DNA of 64,000 bases from positions 29,077-93,076 of the forward strand of contig CAUYUJ010014337.1 in the NCBI GenBank assembly GCA_963575745.1, read 5' to 3'. The notes under the pieces are model-generated. The model ran no database searches and had not been told where the DNA came from. It saw nothing but the letters and a program-made list of their open reading frames with translations. Shown here piece by piece: positions 1-11,866 of this stretch; position 1 is the first letter of the stretch; each line of letters begins with the position of its first letter. Source of the DNA: Prorocentrum cordatum. Its lineage: Eukaryota; Sar; Dinophyceae; Prorocentrales; Prorocentraceae. The translations under genes and the position numbers were made by a program.

Positions 1-155
1 CCCTCCCTCCCTCCCTCCCTCCCTCCCAAGCTGCATAAGCCTTCCCCGAAGACGCAAAAAAACCTCTCGGAAGGCCAGAGGGCTTCTGAGAAGCCCCGCA
101 GCCTTCTGAGAAGGCATTCTCCCTCTCACTTCCCCCCCTCGCTCGCCGCCGAGAG
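1..155. repeat. Right end of a MITE-like element, family M2 (cut by window edge)
   Basis: The stretch has the pattern GCCTTCCCCGAAGACGC, CCTCTCGGAAGG, GCCTTCTGAGAAGGC and then CACTTCCCCCCCTCGCTCGCC. The same series occurs at 27893-28078 and 59424-59625. In those copies the two ends are inverted repeats of each other, so this is read as the right end of a third copy whose left part lies outside the window. The first 27 bases are a (CTCC)n run. Confidence 0.5.
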
Positions 156-510
156 AGACCGCCTCGTAGGCGTCGCCCGATCCCCCACTGCGAACAGCCT
201 CCGCGTGCCAGAAGCAGCCCACCGCGTGGCTTGGTGCACCGACGGGGCAGAGTGGGTCCGCGACGGGCCAGGCCCTCCCACGATCATACGAGGGAATGCA
301 GAGCAATCCCTGGCGGGCTTGTGCATCATGACGCATGCCCTCCAGCAAAAAATTCGCGTTCGTCGCTGGCCGGTGGCCTGCAGAGGGGGGCATGGCGAGC
401 GGCGCGGCCTTCCGAGAAAAGGCTGGGCGCCTCTCGCAGGGGCCCAGGGCTTCAGAGAAGGCTTCTTTGAAGGCAGGAGGGCTTGAAAAGAAGCTCCCTG
501 CCTTCTCATA
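156..510. other. No gene recognised
   Basis: Frames here are open only because of GC richness and match nothing recognisable. The stretch 395-505 again contains CCTTC-GAGAA-type segments, as in family M2, too diverged to delimit a copy. Confidence 0.4.
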
Positions 511-559
511 CGACGACGACGACGACGACGACGACAACGACGAAGACGACGACGACGAA
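511..559. repeat. (GAC)n microsatellite
   Basis: About sixteen GAC/CGA units with two interruptions. Read forward they give a poly-Asp or poly-Thr run inside spurious frames. Confidence 0.9.
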
Positions 560-1013
560 GGCCGCCTCCCTCGCGCCAGCGCCTCTGCGCACCTCCGCAG
601 TCTCACGCGAGGCACGCCAGAGAGCAGCCCTCCGGCACGAGCAGGCGTGCGCGCGCACCGCGGAGAAAGAGGAGCACTGTCCCCAGCTCCTCGTGGACCG
701 CTTTGGTATCCTGATTCCTCGTTCTGCTCATCCTCCTCCCCGCCAGCTCTCTGGGCGCCGGTGGTTTAGAGAGTTTCCTCTTCCACCTCTCTTTCTTACC
801 CTTCGGGGAGGGGTGTACCACTGTTCCCTATTAATATACACCCCCTCCCCCAGGCGACTGGGAGCCAACCAGGGTCAATGCGGGCACTCCCCCACCATCC
901 CTGGTAAAAAACAATACAAAGCACACCCTGCCTCCAAATTCGGAGCATGCGCAGCGAACCCGATGCGACCTCCCCCCACCATCCCTGACAAAAAAACACT
1001 ACAGAGTACACTT
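560..1013. other. No gene recognised
   Basis: GC-rich DNA without a recognisable protein, RNA or mobile element. The phrase 'cccccaccatccctg' occurs twice, near 889 and 976, about 85 bases apart, so a short diverged tandem duplication is possible. Confidence 0.4.
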
Positions 1014-1382
1014 GGCGGCGGCGGCGGCGGCTGCGGCGGCTGCGGCGGCGTCGACGGTGGCGGCGGCGGTGACGGCGGCGGCGGCGGGGGCGGCGGCGGC
1101 GGCGGCGGCGGCGGCGATGGCGGCGGCGGCGGCGGCAGCGGTGGTGGCAAGCGGCTGCGGCGGAGCGGCGCGGCGGCGGCGAGTCGGTCAGCGGCGGCGA
1201 CGGCGGCTGCGGCGTGGCGGTCGGCGCGGGCGGCGCGGGGGGGGCGGCGGCGGCGCGGCGGACGGCCCCGGCGGCGGTCGGCGCGGCGGCGCGGCGGCGG
1301 ACCACGGCGGCGGCGACAGCGCGGCGGCGACGGCGGCGGGCGGCGGCGGCGGCGGAGGCGGAGGCGGCGGCGGCGGCGGCGG
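1014..1382. repeat. (GGC)n tract with interruptions
   Basis: About 370 bases built almost only from GGC/CGG triplets with occasional GAC, GTC and CTG units. On the plus strand it is G-rich and would be expected to form hairpins or G-quadruplexes. All frames stay open (poly-Gly, poly-Ala, poly-Arg), so the long ORFs crossing it are not taken as genes. Confidence 0.9.
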
Positions 1383-1519
1383 ATTCGCCCCCAGTAGCTG
1401 CCAATCCAAAGATCACTGCTGCATATGCTGCGGCTCGGGCCAGGCTCGGGTGCTACGTATGTGTTGGGAGGGCGGGTGGGGGTGAGCGAGACGGCTTGTG
1501 GGCGGGGAGGGTATCTTGA

Positions 1520-1665
1520 CCCCTCCCCCTACCCCCTCCCCTGGACCTGGACAGGGGGTTTCGCGAGTCGTCGGAGCGTCCAAAACGGCCTCGGCGAGGA
1601 AGCCAAAATCATTGGTTTTACTAGGGTGTTGGCCCCATGTTGGCCTCCTGGGGGGGACGCTAATT
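1520..1665 (+). repeat. Dispersed repeat R1, copy 1
   Basis: Shares ordered blocks with 5505-5655: CCTCCCCTGGACCTGGAC, GAGCGTCCAA, GGCCTCGGCGAG and ATGTTGGCCTCCTGGGGGG. Blocks are in the same order and spacing is nearly the same, so the two are diverged copies of one element of about 140 bp. No coding content is seen. Confidence 0.7.
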
Positions 1666-1718
1666 GGGCCCCCTCCCCCCCCCCATCTCCTGTGATCGAT
1701 CTCACCCAAGATGGCCCA

Positions 1719-1875
1719 AAGATGGCCCCCAAGGCTCCCAAGGGTGCCCCAAGAGGGCCCCAAGAGGTGGCCAGGAAGCCCCAAGAGGCCCCCAGGATGC
1801 CCCCAAGAGGCTCCCAAGAGACCCCCAAGAGGCCCCAAGAGACCCCCCAGAGGCACCCAAGACGCTCCAAGAGGC
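1719..1875. repeat. Short-period minisatellite (CCCCAAGAGG type)
   Basis: Irregular tandem array of about 10-11 bp units related to CCCCAAGAGG, joining R1 copy 1 to a partial R1 copy. Confidence 0.7.
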
Positions 1876-1950
1876 CTCGGCGAGAATGCCAAATCATTGA
1901 TATTACAAAGTTTGAGCCACATGTTGGCCTCTTGGGGGGGGCACTGATTA
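1876..1950 (+). repeat. Dispersed repeat R1, partial copy 2
   Basis: Contains only the right-hand blocks of R1: GGCCTCGGCGAGAATGCC, then CACATGTTGGCCTCTTGGGG. The left half is replaced by the minisatellite at 1719-1875. The DNA from here to 2126 shows no gene. Confidence 0.6.
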
Positions 1951-2126
1951 AGATGACTCCAAGAGCGCCTGGGAGAGCCCAAGATGACCTCCAAGACGGC
2001 TCAAGATACCCCAAGATGTCTCAAAATGGCTTCCTCTATGTGCTGCCCACTTCGCTGATCGAGGCAATTCCTCTGGGCATCGTTTCTGGATGGGCTGGTG
2101 GGGATTCGCGAAGCGTCAACAAGTTC

Positions 2127-2480
2127 CTCCCTCCCTCACTCAGTCAGTCACTCACTCACTCACTCCCTCCCTCCCTCCCTCACTCACTCGCTCACTCACT
2201 CACTCACTCACTCACTCCTCCTTCTCCTCCTCCTCCTCCTCCTCCTCCTCCTCCTCCTCCTCCTCCTCCTCCTCCTCCTCCTCACGCCTCCTCTTCGTCC
2301 TCCTCCTCCTCCTCCTCCTCCTCCTCCTCCTCCTCCTCCTCATTATCCTCCTCCTCCTCCTCTTCCTCCTTATCCTCAATATCAGTATGGTGTTTCTCCT
2401 CCTCCTCCTGAAGCCTCACGCCTACTCACACGTCCTCGCGCATCCTCCTCCCCTTTCTCCTCCTCCTCCTCCTCCTCCTC
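2127..2480. repeat. (CTCC)n/(CACT)n then (CTC)n microsatellites
   Basis: Tetranucleotide CTCC and CACT runs (about 2127-2217) pass directly into (TCC)n with a few interruptions near 2345-2440. The plus strand is pyrimidine-rich throughout. Confidence 0.9.
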
Positions 2481-2487
2481 CTCCTCC

Positions 2488-2520
<33 letters not shown>

Positions 2521-2541
2521 GCATCATCATCATCATCATCC

Positions 2542-2585
<44 letters not shown>

Positions 2586-2598
2586 AGCAGAGCATCAT

Positions 2599-2629
<31 letters not shown>

Positions 2630-2957
2630 ATCATCATCAGTATCATCACCAGCAGCACCCTCAGCATCGTCATCCTCATCATCATCAACAGCATCATCAG
2701 CAGCATCAGCATCAGCATCAGCATCTGCAGCATCATCTGCATCATCAACATCAACCAACAACAGCAGAATCATCAACATCACCATAATCATCATCATAGT
2801 CAGCAGCAGCATCACCATCAGCAGCAGCATTGTCAGCACCATCATCATCAGTACCAACAGCATCAGCATCATCGTCGCCATTATCTGATTAGTATTCGGT
2901 TTCTTCTTCAGCATCATCACCATCGTCATCATCATAATCATAATCATCATCAGAATC

Positions 2958-2989
<32 letters not shown>

Positions 2990-3890
2990 CATCATCACCA
3001 TCATCATCGTCATCATCAGCATCAGCATCAGCATCAGCAGCATCATCATCATCATCGTCATCATCAGCATCAGCATCAGCATCATCAGTATCATCATCAT
3101 GAGCATCAGCATCATCAGCATCATGAGCATCATCAGCAGCATAGTCGTCGTCAACAGCATCAGCAGCATCAGCATCATCAGCATCAGCAGCATCATCATC
3201 ATCATCAGTATCAATAGCATCATCAGCATCAGCATCATCATCAGCATCATCATCAGTGTCGTCAGCATTGTCATCAGCATCGTCAGCATCATCAGCATCG
3301 TCATGACGCATCATCGTCATCAGCATCAGCATCATGATTAGCGGCATCATCGGTATCATCATCATTAGCAGCATCAGCACCATTGGACCATTATCATGAA
3401 CAGCATCATCAGCATCAACAGCATCAGCGTCATCATCAGCATCGTCAGCATCAGCATCATCAGCATCATCATGTCATCATCATAGTCGTCATCATAAGCA
3501 GCAGCAGCATCATCACGACCAGCATCATCCTCAGCATCATCGTCAGCATCAGCTCTCTAATCACCACGATCTGCACCATCAGCATCATCATCATGGTCAG
3601 TATCATCCGCATTAGCATCTTCAACATCAGCATCATCATCAGCAGCAGCACCATCATCAGCGGCAGCGTCATCAGCATCATCATCTGAATTAGCATCATC
3701 ACAACCGCCAGCATCATCAGCAGCAGCCGTAGCATCAGCATCATCAGCGTCATCATCACCCGCAGCATCATCACAATCAGCATCGTCCTCAGCTTCATCC
3801 TCATCATCATTCCATCATAATTAGCATCAAAGTCATCATCAGCATCAGCATCATAATCCGCATCCTCATCCTCATGCTCATCATCATTCT
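2488..3890. repeat. Compound (ATC/CAG)n microsatellite, about 1.4 kb
   Basis: Almost wholly three-base units CAT, CAG, CAA and CGT kept mostly in one triplet phase, with only occasional phase changes. Because ATC units contain no stop in most frames, poly-His, poly-Ile, poly-Ser, poly-Met and poly-Asp frames run along both strands. These are not credible proteins. Confidence 0.9.
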
Positions 3891-3897
3891 CATCCTA

Positions 3898-4162
3898 CTT
3901 CTCACGCCTCTTCCTATTCCTCCTCCTGACGCCTCCTCCTGCGGTCCTCCTCCTGCTCCTCCTTCTCCTCCACCTCCTCCTCATCTGCCTCCTCCTCCTC
4001 CTCCTCCTGACGCCTCCTCCGCCGTTCCTCCTTCTCCACCTCCTGACGCTTCCGCATGCATCCTCTTCTTCCCCACCTGCCTCCTCCAACTCATCCTCCT
4101 CCTCATCGTCCTCCTCCTCCTCCTCCTTCTCGTTCTCCTCCTCCTTCGCCTCCTCCTCCTCA

Positions 4163-4163
<1 letters not shown>
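3898..4163. repeat. (CTC)n tract with GACGCCTCCTC interruptions
   Basis: Pyrimidine triplets interrupted by a recurring 'cctgacgcctcctcc' phrase (near 3927, 4006 and 4042). The same phrase recurs near 5199, suggesting one older array was split by the ATC tract. Confidence 0.85.
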
Positions 4164-5159
<996 letters not shown>

Positions 5160-5160
<1 letters not shown>

Positions 5161-5257
5161 TCCTCATCCTCATCCTCCTACTCCTCACGCCTCCTCCTCC
5201 TCCTGACGCCTCATCCTCCTCCTCTCCTCCTCCCACTCTTCCTCCTCCTCCTCCTTC

Positions 5258-5332
<75 letters not shown>

Positions 5333-5423
5333 GCATCAGCATCATCATCATCATCCTCCGAATCCTCCTCCTTCTCCTCCTCCTGCTCCCCTGCGCCCCC
5401 ACCCCCTTCCACTCCTGCTCCTG
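5160..5423. repeat. Mixed (CTC)n and (ATC)n tracts
   Basis: CTC block, then an ATC/CAG block (about 5258-5357), then CTC again, repeating the CTC-to-CAT alternation seen elsewhere in the window. Confidence 0.85.
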
Positions 5424-5691
5424 ATGAAGCCTGCCAGCCCTTTGGGGCGTGCGTGGTTCCGAGGGCGTCTTCTTCCGGCCCCACGTCGTCCCCTTCGGTG
5501 GGGGTTCGCCCCTCCCTCTGCCCCCCCTCCCCTGGACCTGGACGGGGCGCCCTGCGAGGCGTCAGAGCGTCCAAGCTGGCCTCGGCGAGAAAGCACGCAT
5601 CATGGATGTTTCCAGGGGTGCGGGCCACATGTTGGCCTCCTGGGGGGGACGAGGTGCAGGCATATAAAAGGCTGTTGGCCTTTTCTGCGTG
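5424..5691 (+). repeat. Dispersed repeat R1, copy 3
   Basis: Fullest R1 copy. It has CCTCCCCTGGACCTGGACG, GAGGCGTCAGAGCGTCCAAG, GGCCTCGGCGAGAAAGC and CCACATGTTGGCCTCCTGGG in the same order as at 1520-1665. Its ends cannot be fixed because both sides run into CTC tracts. Confidence 0.7.
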
Positions 5692-5850
5692 CCCTCCTCC
5701 TCCTCCTCCTCTTCCTCGTCCTCCTCCTCCTCATCCTCCTTCCTCCTCCCTCCTCCCTCTCCCCCTCTCCCTCCTCCTCCCCCTCCTCATCATCATCCTC
5801 CTCTTCCTCCTCCTCCTCCTCATCCTCCTCCTGCTCCTTCTACATCCTCC
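5692..5850. repeat. (CTC)n tract
   Basis: Pyrimidine triplet run with short CCCTCC and CATCAT interruptions. Confidence 0.85.
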
Positions 5851-6680
5851 CCCTTTTCGGGTATGACGTCTTGCCCAACCCTTTGTTCCACTGCATGCTC
5901 CTCAACATCCAAGATCAGGGCAACTCGTCTGAGTATTGTGCCTGGATGGGCTGGATAATAATCCCCCTCGTCGCACAACCAGACGTGTCGGTGGGCGGGG
6001 CAGGAATTTCGACAGGGATTCCCTTACCACTGACTACCCTGAAAACCTGGCTGTCGCTGGACATCCCTTTACCACTGATTCCTGTACCACCTGTTCCATT
6101 ACAATTCCATTATGAAGCACCCAAAAACTACACAGATGGAGAGCAAATGATGTTCAACATATGATTATCGCATCGGCGCTGTGCACGTTGGTCTCGAAAG
6201 CTTTCAACATCAACACTGATGGAGGACCGTGCCATTTCAAACCATATCTGAAGTTTGAGTTCCCTTGGCGTCACGATACACAGCTCTGTGTTGCAACAGC
6301 CATTCGAATGGATGGCGGCTGCTTTTCAAAACGGGGCTCGCGCTGGAGAGCTGCAGCTTATCACAAACGGGGCTCGCGCTGGAGAGCTGCAGCTTATCAC
6401 AAACGAACCAATCTTGAGCAAAAGCTATACGGAAGGACGGATCAAGGTTCCTATTCAAAAGGAGGGCTATCGTTGGACAGATGTTCGAACTTGGCATGTC
6501 TTACAGCTGAAAGATGGGGAGGTGGTCCTTTTCAAGACGGGACACTTGCCTGAACGGCAGGGCACTCGCTGGTCCAGGTGCAAGAGAACAAGTGTAGGGA
6601 CTTCTAGCCCGCGGACTTCGAACGGGGGTGTACCTTGCACCTTGCAGCTTCGATGACGCTCCCTGCGTTTACTCTGGTTT
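5851..6680. other. Unique sequence with a perfect 36-bp tandem duplication
   Basis: No recognisable gene. At about 6332-6404 the unit containing ACGGGGCTCGCGCTGGAGAG is present twice without change, followed by a partial third start. Frames across this stretch are short and lack known motifs. AT content is higher than the surroundings. Confidence 0.5.
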
Positions 6681-6922
6681 TCCTCCTCCTCCTCCTCCTC
6701 CTCCTCCTCATCCTGTCCGTACCTCTTACCTAACTTAAGGGCCGATTCCACTGACTGGGCCCATCCACCTCCTCGCTATAATTCTACTCCTCCCTCCCTT
6801 CTCCCCTTCCTCGTCCCCCCCCCCTCCCCCTCCTCCTCCTCCTCCTCCTCCTCCTCCTCCTCCTCCTCCTCCTCCTCCTCCTCCTCCTCCTCCTCGTCGT
6901 CATCCTCCTCCTCCTCACGAAC
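6681..6922. repeat. (CTC)n tracts
   Basis: A short run (6681-6713), about 110 bases of unique DNA, then a long near-perfect run (about 6822-6922). Confidence 0.85.
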
Positions 6923-7355
6923 CACGGGCGCCAGAGTTGGCCCCCCTCCCCCTTCACCGAGGGGACCCGTGGGTGCACAAGGGGGCTTCGAAAAAAAAAA
7001 AAAACGTAACGTTGCCGCTCGCCGCTTCTGGGCAGCAGGCGCTTGACGCTCGCGGCGCCCTCAACCGGCCACATCCAAGATCCGGCACAACAGTAAATGA
7101 GAGAGGGCAGGGACGAGGGAGAGGACGGAGGGGGAGAGCCAGAGGCAGAAACGACGGGAGCGCGGCCATGGGGTGTGAGCCACCAAACCCCACCGTTTAG
7201 GCGCGCGCGTTCCCGGCACTGGGGCCACGAAGCAATGGAGGAAGAAAAGAGGGAGAAGGGAGGAGGGAGAAGAGATGGGACGACGAAGGGGAAGGCACAG
7301 CTTGCCCTATCGCTGCCTCGCTGCATCCACGGCTGCGGCGTGCGAACAAGCCGAA
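6923..7355. other. Region 3' of the 7.36-10.2 kb retroelement ORF; no gene
   Basis: Contains an A14 run at about 6991-7004. It is on the plus strand, whereas the neighbouring element is on the minus strand, so it is not that element's poly(A) tail. Purine-rich stretches at 7095-7140 and 7230-7290 hold no recognisable gene. Confidence 0.4.
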
Positions 7356-10223
7356 TTAGCAAGCCTGCAGCGCACCCGCGCTGGAGAGAAGGCGGACATT
7401 GCCAAGCTGGAGCGCGCATGACAGATCTTGCCACGCACCCTGGATGTGCACATCCCGCCCCGTTGGATCCGCATCCTTGTGCAGAGCACGCACAAGCGTG
7501 ACTAGAGCCGCCCTTGGCCTCCCCAAATGTTCAAACACAGCTGGGTGGAGCGCAAGAGCCGCATATTTGCGACGCTTGACCGCCTCCATCGAGGCCGCCG
7601 TGCAACCGTCATGCCGGGCGGGCCGGGCTCCAGGCAGGGCGCCGACGTGCGCAGTGACGACGGCGACATCCACCCACTGGCGAAGCCCTCTGTGGTCGTG
7701 GAAGCTGATGTCGGGCCGTCCCTCGTCGTCGGCGCCTGCACCTGGCAGCTGCTCTACAGCTACCGGGGCGCCACTTGCACGACGGATCACATCGGCAAAC
7801 ACATCCCGGATATCGCTATGCCTGCTGATGGCGCCGCCGCCGATGTGGCACCGGAGGGCATGGTCGCCGACCGGGTCGAGTGCAGCACCGCAATGTGCAG
7901 TGCGAGTGGCCACGCGGGCGTGCCTGCAGCCGCCGCGCCCCGCGGCGGGCGCGAAAACCCGAATTCCCAATCGGAGGCGCACGGCTGCACAAACCTCGGT
8001 GTCTGTGAACTGATGGCCAAGCCGGGCTGGCGGTAGGAGCCATGCACCGGCGCCGGGCCCTCCAGCAGCGCGCAGCTTCGCCGTGCGATCGTCTGGCATG
8101 CCGCGTAAGAGAGTTTGCAATTCGCGTGCTTGCACAGAGATCGCCCAGCGGCGCTTGGCACCCTGAGCGTGGGCATGCTCCAGTGCTTCCGAGAGGCCTG
8201 ATATCTCGACCCCGGCATGCTGCATCCTCGCCGCCTCCTGATTCAAACAATCAGAAAGGGCAGGGAGTTGCTCGAGAAGCGTCCCAGGACCGGCCATCCC
8301 AATCGCCTCGGCAATTGACGGGAGCCGCGCACCCGAGGCTGAAACATAACTGGCGGCAGCATTCATGGCAGAGCTGCGCAACCCAAGCCCTCCCATGCTG
8401 GTTTTTAAAGACAACTGGGCTGTGGCAACACCCTCGCTGTCAGCAGTGCCGAGCATGCGTCCGACTGCGCTCACCGTGACTGCGTCCAGACTGGATGCGC
8501 CCTCGTGGGTCACTCTTTGGACCTGCTCCAAGTACGTGACGTCCCCACCCACAAAATACCGAAGCAGAACGAGCCCAATTTGCCGGCTGAGGCCGGCGCC
8601 CACTAACTTGTGGAGGCGTCTGAGGGCCGCCTCTCTAGCGGCAATCGCCTCGGTCACCGGGGCGTCGTCAAAGTTCAACGTAGTGGCTCCATCTGCGGCC
8701 GCCACGACCTGCGGGAGGGGCTGCTTCAATACGAGCGGCATGGAGTCGAGGACTCTGAGCGGGCTGCCCGGCACGGTTGGCGTCTCGACTGGCGCCCCTC
8801 TCGCCGCAGACTCGGCGCGGAGCCTATCAGCTAGGCCCTCCACGAACGTGCCAGACTTCCTCCACTTGACCTGGGATCCGGTGGGCGCGAAAGCGGTCTC
8901 CGCGTCAGCTGCTACACCTGAAAGCTGAGCGTGCTCAGAAAAAAGGTATGTGTCGTCCTGGTACGCAAACGTCTCGTACTTCATCGCCAGTCTTTCGAGC
9001 GCGGGCGAATACCCAATAGGTGCCAACATGGTGCTCATAGGGTCCCCCTGGTCCAAGCCCGTGACCGCATGGACCACATGGACAGTTCCCCCATCGTCAA
9101 CGTACACATGCTCCCTCGGTATGAACAACCACGATCGAACAAATCTCCAGAGCCTCGGAGCCTTCCGGGCAGTTTGGGTAGCAATGTTCGGCACATTCAA
9201 GCGACCGTGGGCGTTCTCGAGATCGAGGGAGGTGAGGGCCTTGGTGGGATTCCGCATCTGGAAGGCGTGGAGGCGGTGCTGCATGGCGGCGGCGCCCCCG
9301 GGGTGAGCACAGCCAAACTGGTGCGGTTCAACAGCCTCTCGGACGTCCCCGCCGTGCATCTTGACCAGCGCCCTACCGCCGAGCCTCCACTGTGCACTGG
9401 CAGGTGCAATTGGCCTGACGCCTCCGTCTGGCTTCGCGGCCGGGTGGAGCCGTGCAGAGCGGTGCGCCTGCACTGCTGCGTATGGCGCCTCCCCCAAGAA
9501 CAGCATAGTGATGACCTGGGCCATGAGCCCGACGCCGCCGTCCACAACATGCTGGAATGCAAAATGCTCGTACACGGATCCCGAAGGACCAGCTCCTGCC
9601 ATGCGTTCAATGTGCATCAGCTGCGCCACAACATGTTGTACAAACTCGGCACGCTCATTATCTGGGAGAGGATCATGCTGCTGCAAAGCCTGCGCTTCGT
9701 TGTGCCAGCGCGGGTCAGGCAACTCGTCCGGAAATAAAGCACGAAGTTGGCCAGGGACATCAGGCCCGCGAACAAATGAAATGGGACGCGTGGCTCTCCC
9801 AAGTGCCTGGCTGATGGCGCGCGCGTCCACGAGGTTGTGCACCGCCTGAGCTTCCCGTTGTAGCTGCTTGTGTTCGGACGTTGTCTGGATGGCACGGCGC
9901 TCCGGCAGTGAGGTCATATCCAGCTCGAGCAATAGTTGTGGCCATGCGCCATCCCAAAAAGCCTTCAGCCTGCGAGCCAACGTAGTGTTCACTGTGGCAT
10001 GTCCTTGTCCTCTGCGCCCCCCGCGGGCGCGCGGGATCTTGCCCAGCACCAGCGCATCGAACATAGTGAAGAGTTTCCAGGCCCGCTCCCCGCTGGTGGA
10101 GTCCTGCTGCTCCCATGACTGCATGATGAGCTGGTTCACGGCGTGCTTCGCCTCTGCCACCGAGACGTGGAAATGGGCTGGCACATTACGTAGCGTGGGG
10201 TAGCACTCGCGCACGCTGCTCAT
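7356..10223 (-). CDS. Non-LTR retrotransposon reverse transcriptase with C-terminal restriction-like endonuclease
   Basis: A single open frame of 955 codons. Seen: an RT finger motif KPDGGVRPI (residues 264-272); motif A with SLDLENAH (332-339, catalytic Asp); motif B GLDQGDPMS (389-397); motif C AYQDD (420-424, two Asp kept); and a Lys after it (about 453). Near the C terminus there is a C-x11-C-x8-H-x3-C cluster (766-792), then E824, RPD (836-838), VDVAV (851-855) and KRRKY (about 883), which fits a PD-(D/E)XK nuclease. RT plus zinc motif plus restriction-like nuclease is the plan of early-branching non-LTR elements (R2/CRE-type), in which the nuclease nicks the target and the RT primes from the nick. 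No upstream apurinic-type endonuclease is visible. The ATG at 10223 abuts a long (CTC)n tract, so the true N terminus may be lost or lie upstream. The frame is intact despite its length, so the copy may be fairly young. Assignment to a named clade is inference. Confidence 0.85.
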   Translation of the reverse strand: MSSVRECYPTLRNVPAHFHVSVAEAKHAVNQLIMQSWEQQDSTSGERAWKLFTMFDALVLGKIPRARGGRRGQGHATVNTTLARRLKAFWDGAWPQLLLELDMTSLPERRAIQTTSEHKQLQREAQAVHNLVDARAISQALGRATRPISFVRGPDVPGQLRALFPDELPDPRWHNEAQALQQHDPLPDNERAEFVQHVVAQLMHIERMAGAGPSGSVYEHFAFQHVVDGGVGLMAQVITMLFLGEAPYAAVQAHRSARLHPAAKPDGGVRPIAPASAQWRLGGRALVKMHGGDVREAVEPHQFGCAHPGGAAAMQHRLHAFQMRNPTKALTSLDLENAHGRLNVPNIATQTARKAPRLWRFVRSWLFIPREHVYVDDGGTVHVVHAVTGLDQGDPMSTMLAPIGYSPALERLAMKYETFAYQDDTYLFSEHAQLSGVAADAETAFAPTGSQVKWRKSGTFVEGLADRLRAESAARGAPVETPTVPGSPLRVLDSMPLVLKQPLPQVVAAADGATTLNFDDAPVTEAIAAREAALRRLHKLVGAGLSRQIGLVLLRYFVGGDVTYLEQVQRVTHEGASSLDAVTVSAVGRMLGTADSEGVATAQLSLKTSMGGLGLRSSAMNAAASYVSASGARLPSIAEAIGMAGPGTLLEQLPALSDCLNQEAARMQHAGVEISGLSEALEHAHAQGAKRRWAISVQARELQTLLRGMPDDRTAKLRAAGGPGAGAWLLPPARLGHQFTDTEVCAAVRLRLGIRVFAPAAGRGGCRHARVATRTAHCGAALDPVGDHALRCHIGGGAISRHSDIRDVFADVIRRASGAPVAVEQLPGAGADDEGRPDISFHDHRGLRQWVDVAVVTAHVGALPGARPARHDGCTAASMEAVKRRKYAALALHPAVFEHLGRPRAALVTLVRALHKDADPTGRDVHIQGAWQDLSCALQLGNVRLLSSAGALQAC

Positions 10224-10805
10224 CCTCCTCCTCCTCCTCCTCCTCCTCCTCCTCCTCCTCCTCCTCCTCCTCCTCCTCCTCCTCCTCTTCCTCCTCCTCC
10301 TCCTCCCTCCTCTCTCCTCCTCCTCCTCCTCCTCCTCCTCCTCCTCCTCCTCCTCCTCCTCCTCACCTCCTCCTCCTCCTCCTCCTCCGCTCCTCTTCCC
10401 ACCTCCTCCTCCGCCTCCGCCCCCTCCTCCTCCTGCTGCGCCTCCTCCTCATCCTCCTCATGCTGCTGCTCTCCCTCCGCCTGTTTCGCCTCTGACATCT
10501 CGTTCCCCTCCCGCTTTCCTACCCTTTCCCCCCTCCTCCTCCTCCCTCCTCCTTCCCTCCTCATCCTCCATCCTCCCTCCTCCTGTCCTCCTCCTCCTCC
10601 TCATCTCCTCTTCCTCTCCTCCTCGCTAAACTTCCTCCTGCTCCTCCTCTTCCTCCTCTCCTCCTCATCATCATCCTCCTCCTCCACCTCCTCCTCCTTA
10701 CCCTCTTCCTCCTCCTCCTCCTCCTCCTCCTCCTCCTCCGAATCCTCCGAATCCTCCGAATCCTCCTCCTCCTCCTCCTACTCCTCCTGCTCATCCTCCT
10801 CCTCT
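10224..10805. repeat. (CTC)n tract, about 580 bp
   Basis: Pyrimidine triplets with scattered interruptions. 'gaatcctccgaatcctcc' near 10740 is a local hexanucleotide variant. Confidence 0.9.
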
Positions 10806-10858
10806 TCATCATCGTCGTCATCATCAGCATCAGCATCAGCATCAGCATCATCATCGTG

Positions 10859-10937
<79 letters not shown>

Positions 10938-11514
10938 GCATCATCGTCCTCATCATCACCAGCAGCAGCAGCATAATCATCGCCATCATCATGAACATCC
11001 TCATCGTCAGCATCAGCAGCAGCAGCATCATCAGCAGCAGCATCATCAGCATCATCAGCATCAGCATCGGCATCAGCATCAGCATCATCAGCAGCATCAT
11101 AAGCATCATCAGCATAACATCATGACCATCCGCATCACCAGCATCATCACGATCAGCATCATCAGCATCATCAGCGACATCATCATCATCATCATCAGCA
11201 TCAGCATCAGCATCAGCAGCATCATCGTCATCATCATCACCATCATCAGCATCAGCATCAGCATCAGAAACATCATCAGCATCAACATCAACATCATCAT
11301 CGCCATCATGATCATCATCAGCATCATAATATTCAGTGTGAGCATCATCATCATTATCATCATCAGCACCATCAGCATCATCAGCAGCATCAGCACCGTC
11401 ATCAGCATCAGCAGCAGCATCATCACCAGCATCATCGTCGTCATCATCAGCAGCAGCATCAGCATCATCATCACCAGCAGCAGCATCTCACCACCAGCAT
11501 CATCATCGTCAGCG

Positions 11515-11547
<33 letters not shown>

Positions 11548-11770
11548 GCATCATCATCATCATCATCATCATCAGAGCAGCATCAGCAGCATTATCAGCA
11601 GAATCATCATCAGCAGCAGCATCATCATGAGCAGCAACATCAGCAGCATCATCCTCATCATCATCATCACCACCATCATCATTATCATCATCAGTATCAC
11701 CATCATCATTATCAGCATCATCAGCATCATCATCATCATCAGCATGAGCATCAGCATCAGCATCAGCATT

Positions 11771-11863
<93 letters not shown>

Positions 11864-11866
11864 TTT
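10806..11866. repeat. (ATC/CAG)n microsatellite, about 1.06 kb
   Basis: Follows the CTC tract directly. Near-perfect CAT at 10856-10935 and 11770-11866, with mixed CAT/CAG/CGT between. Frames are open on both strands and were not called as genes. Confidence 0.9.

Noticed and set aside
483..1416. 304-codon plus and 206-codon minus frames over the GGC tract
   Set aside because: Gly/Ala/Arg/Pro low complexity from GGC repeats.
2090..3304. 375-codon plus and 292-codon minus frames rich in His or Met
   Set aside because: Pure microsatellite translation, open on both strands at once.
6991..7004. A14 run as poly(A) tail of a retroelement
   Set aside because: It is on the plus strand, while the adjacent retroelement is read on the minus strand, and no plus-strand element ends here.
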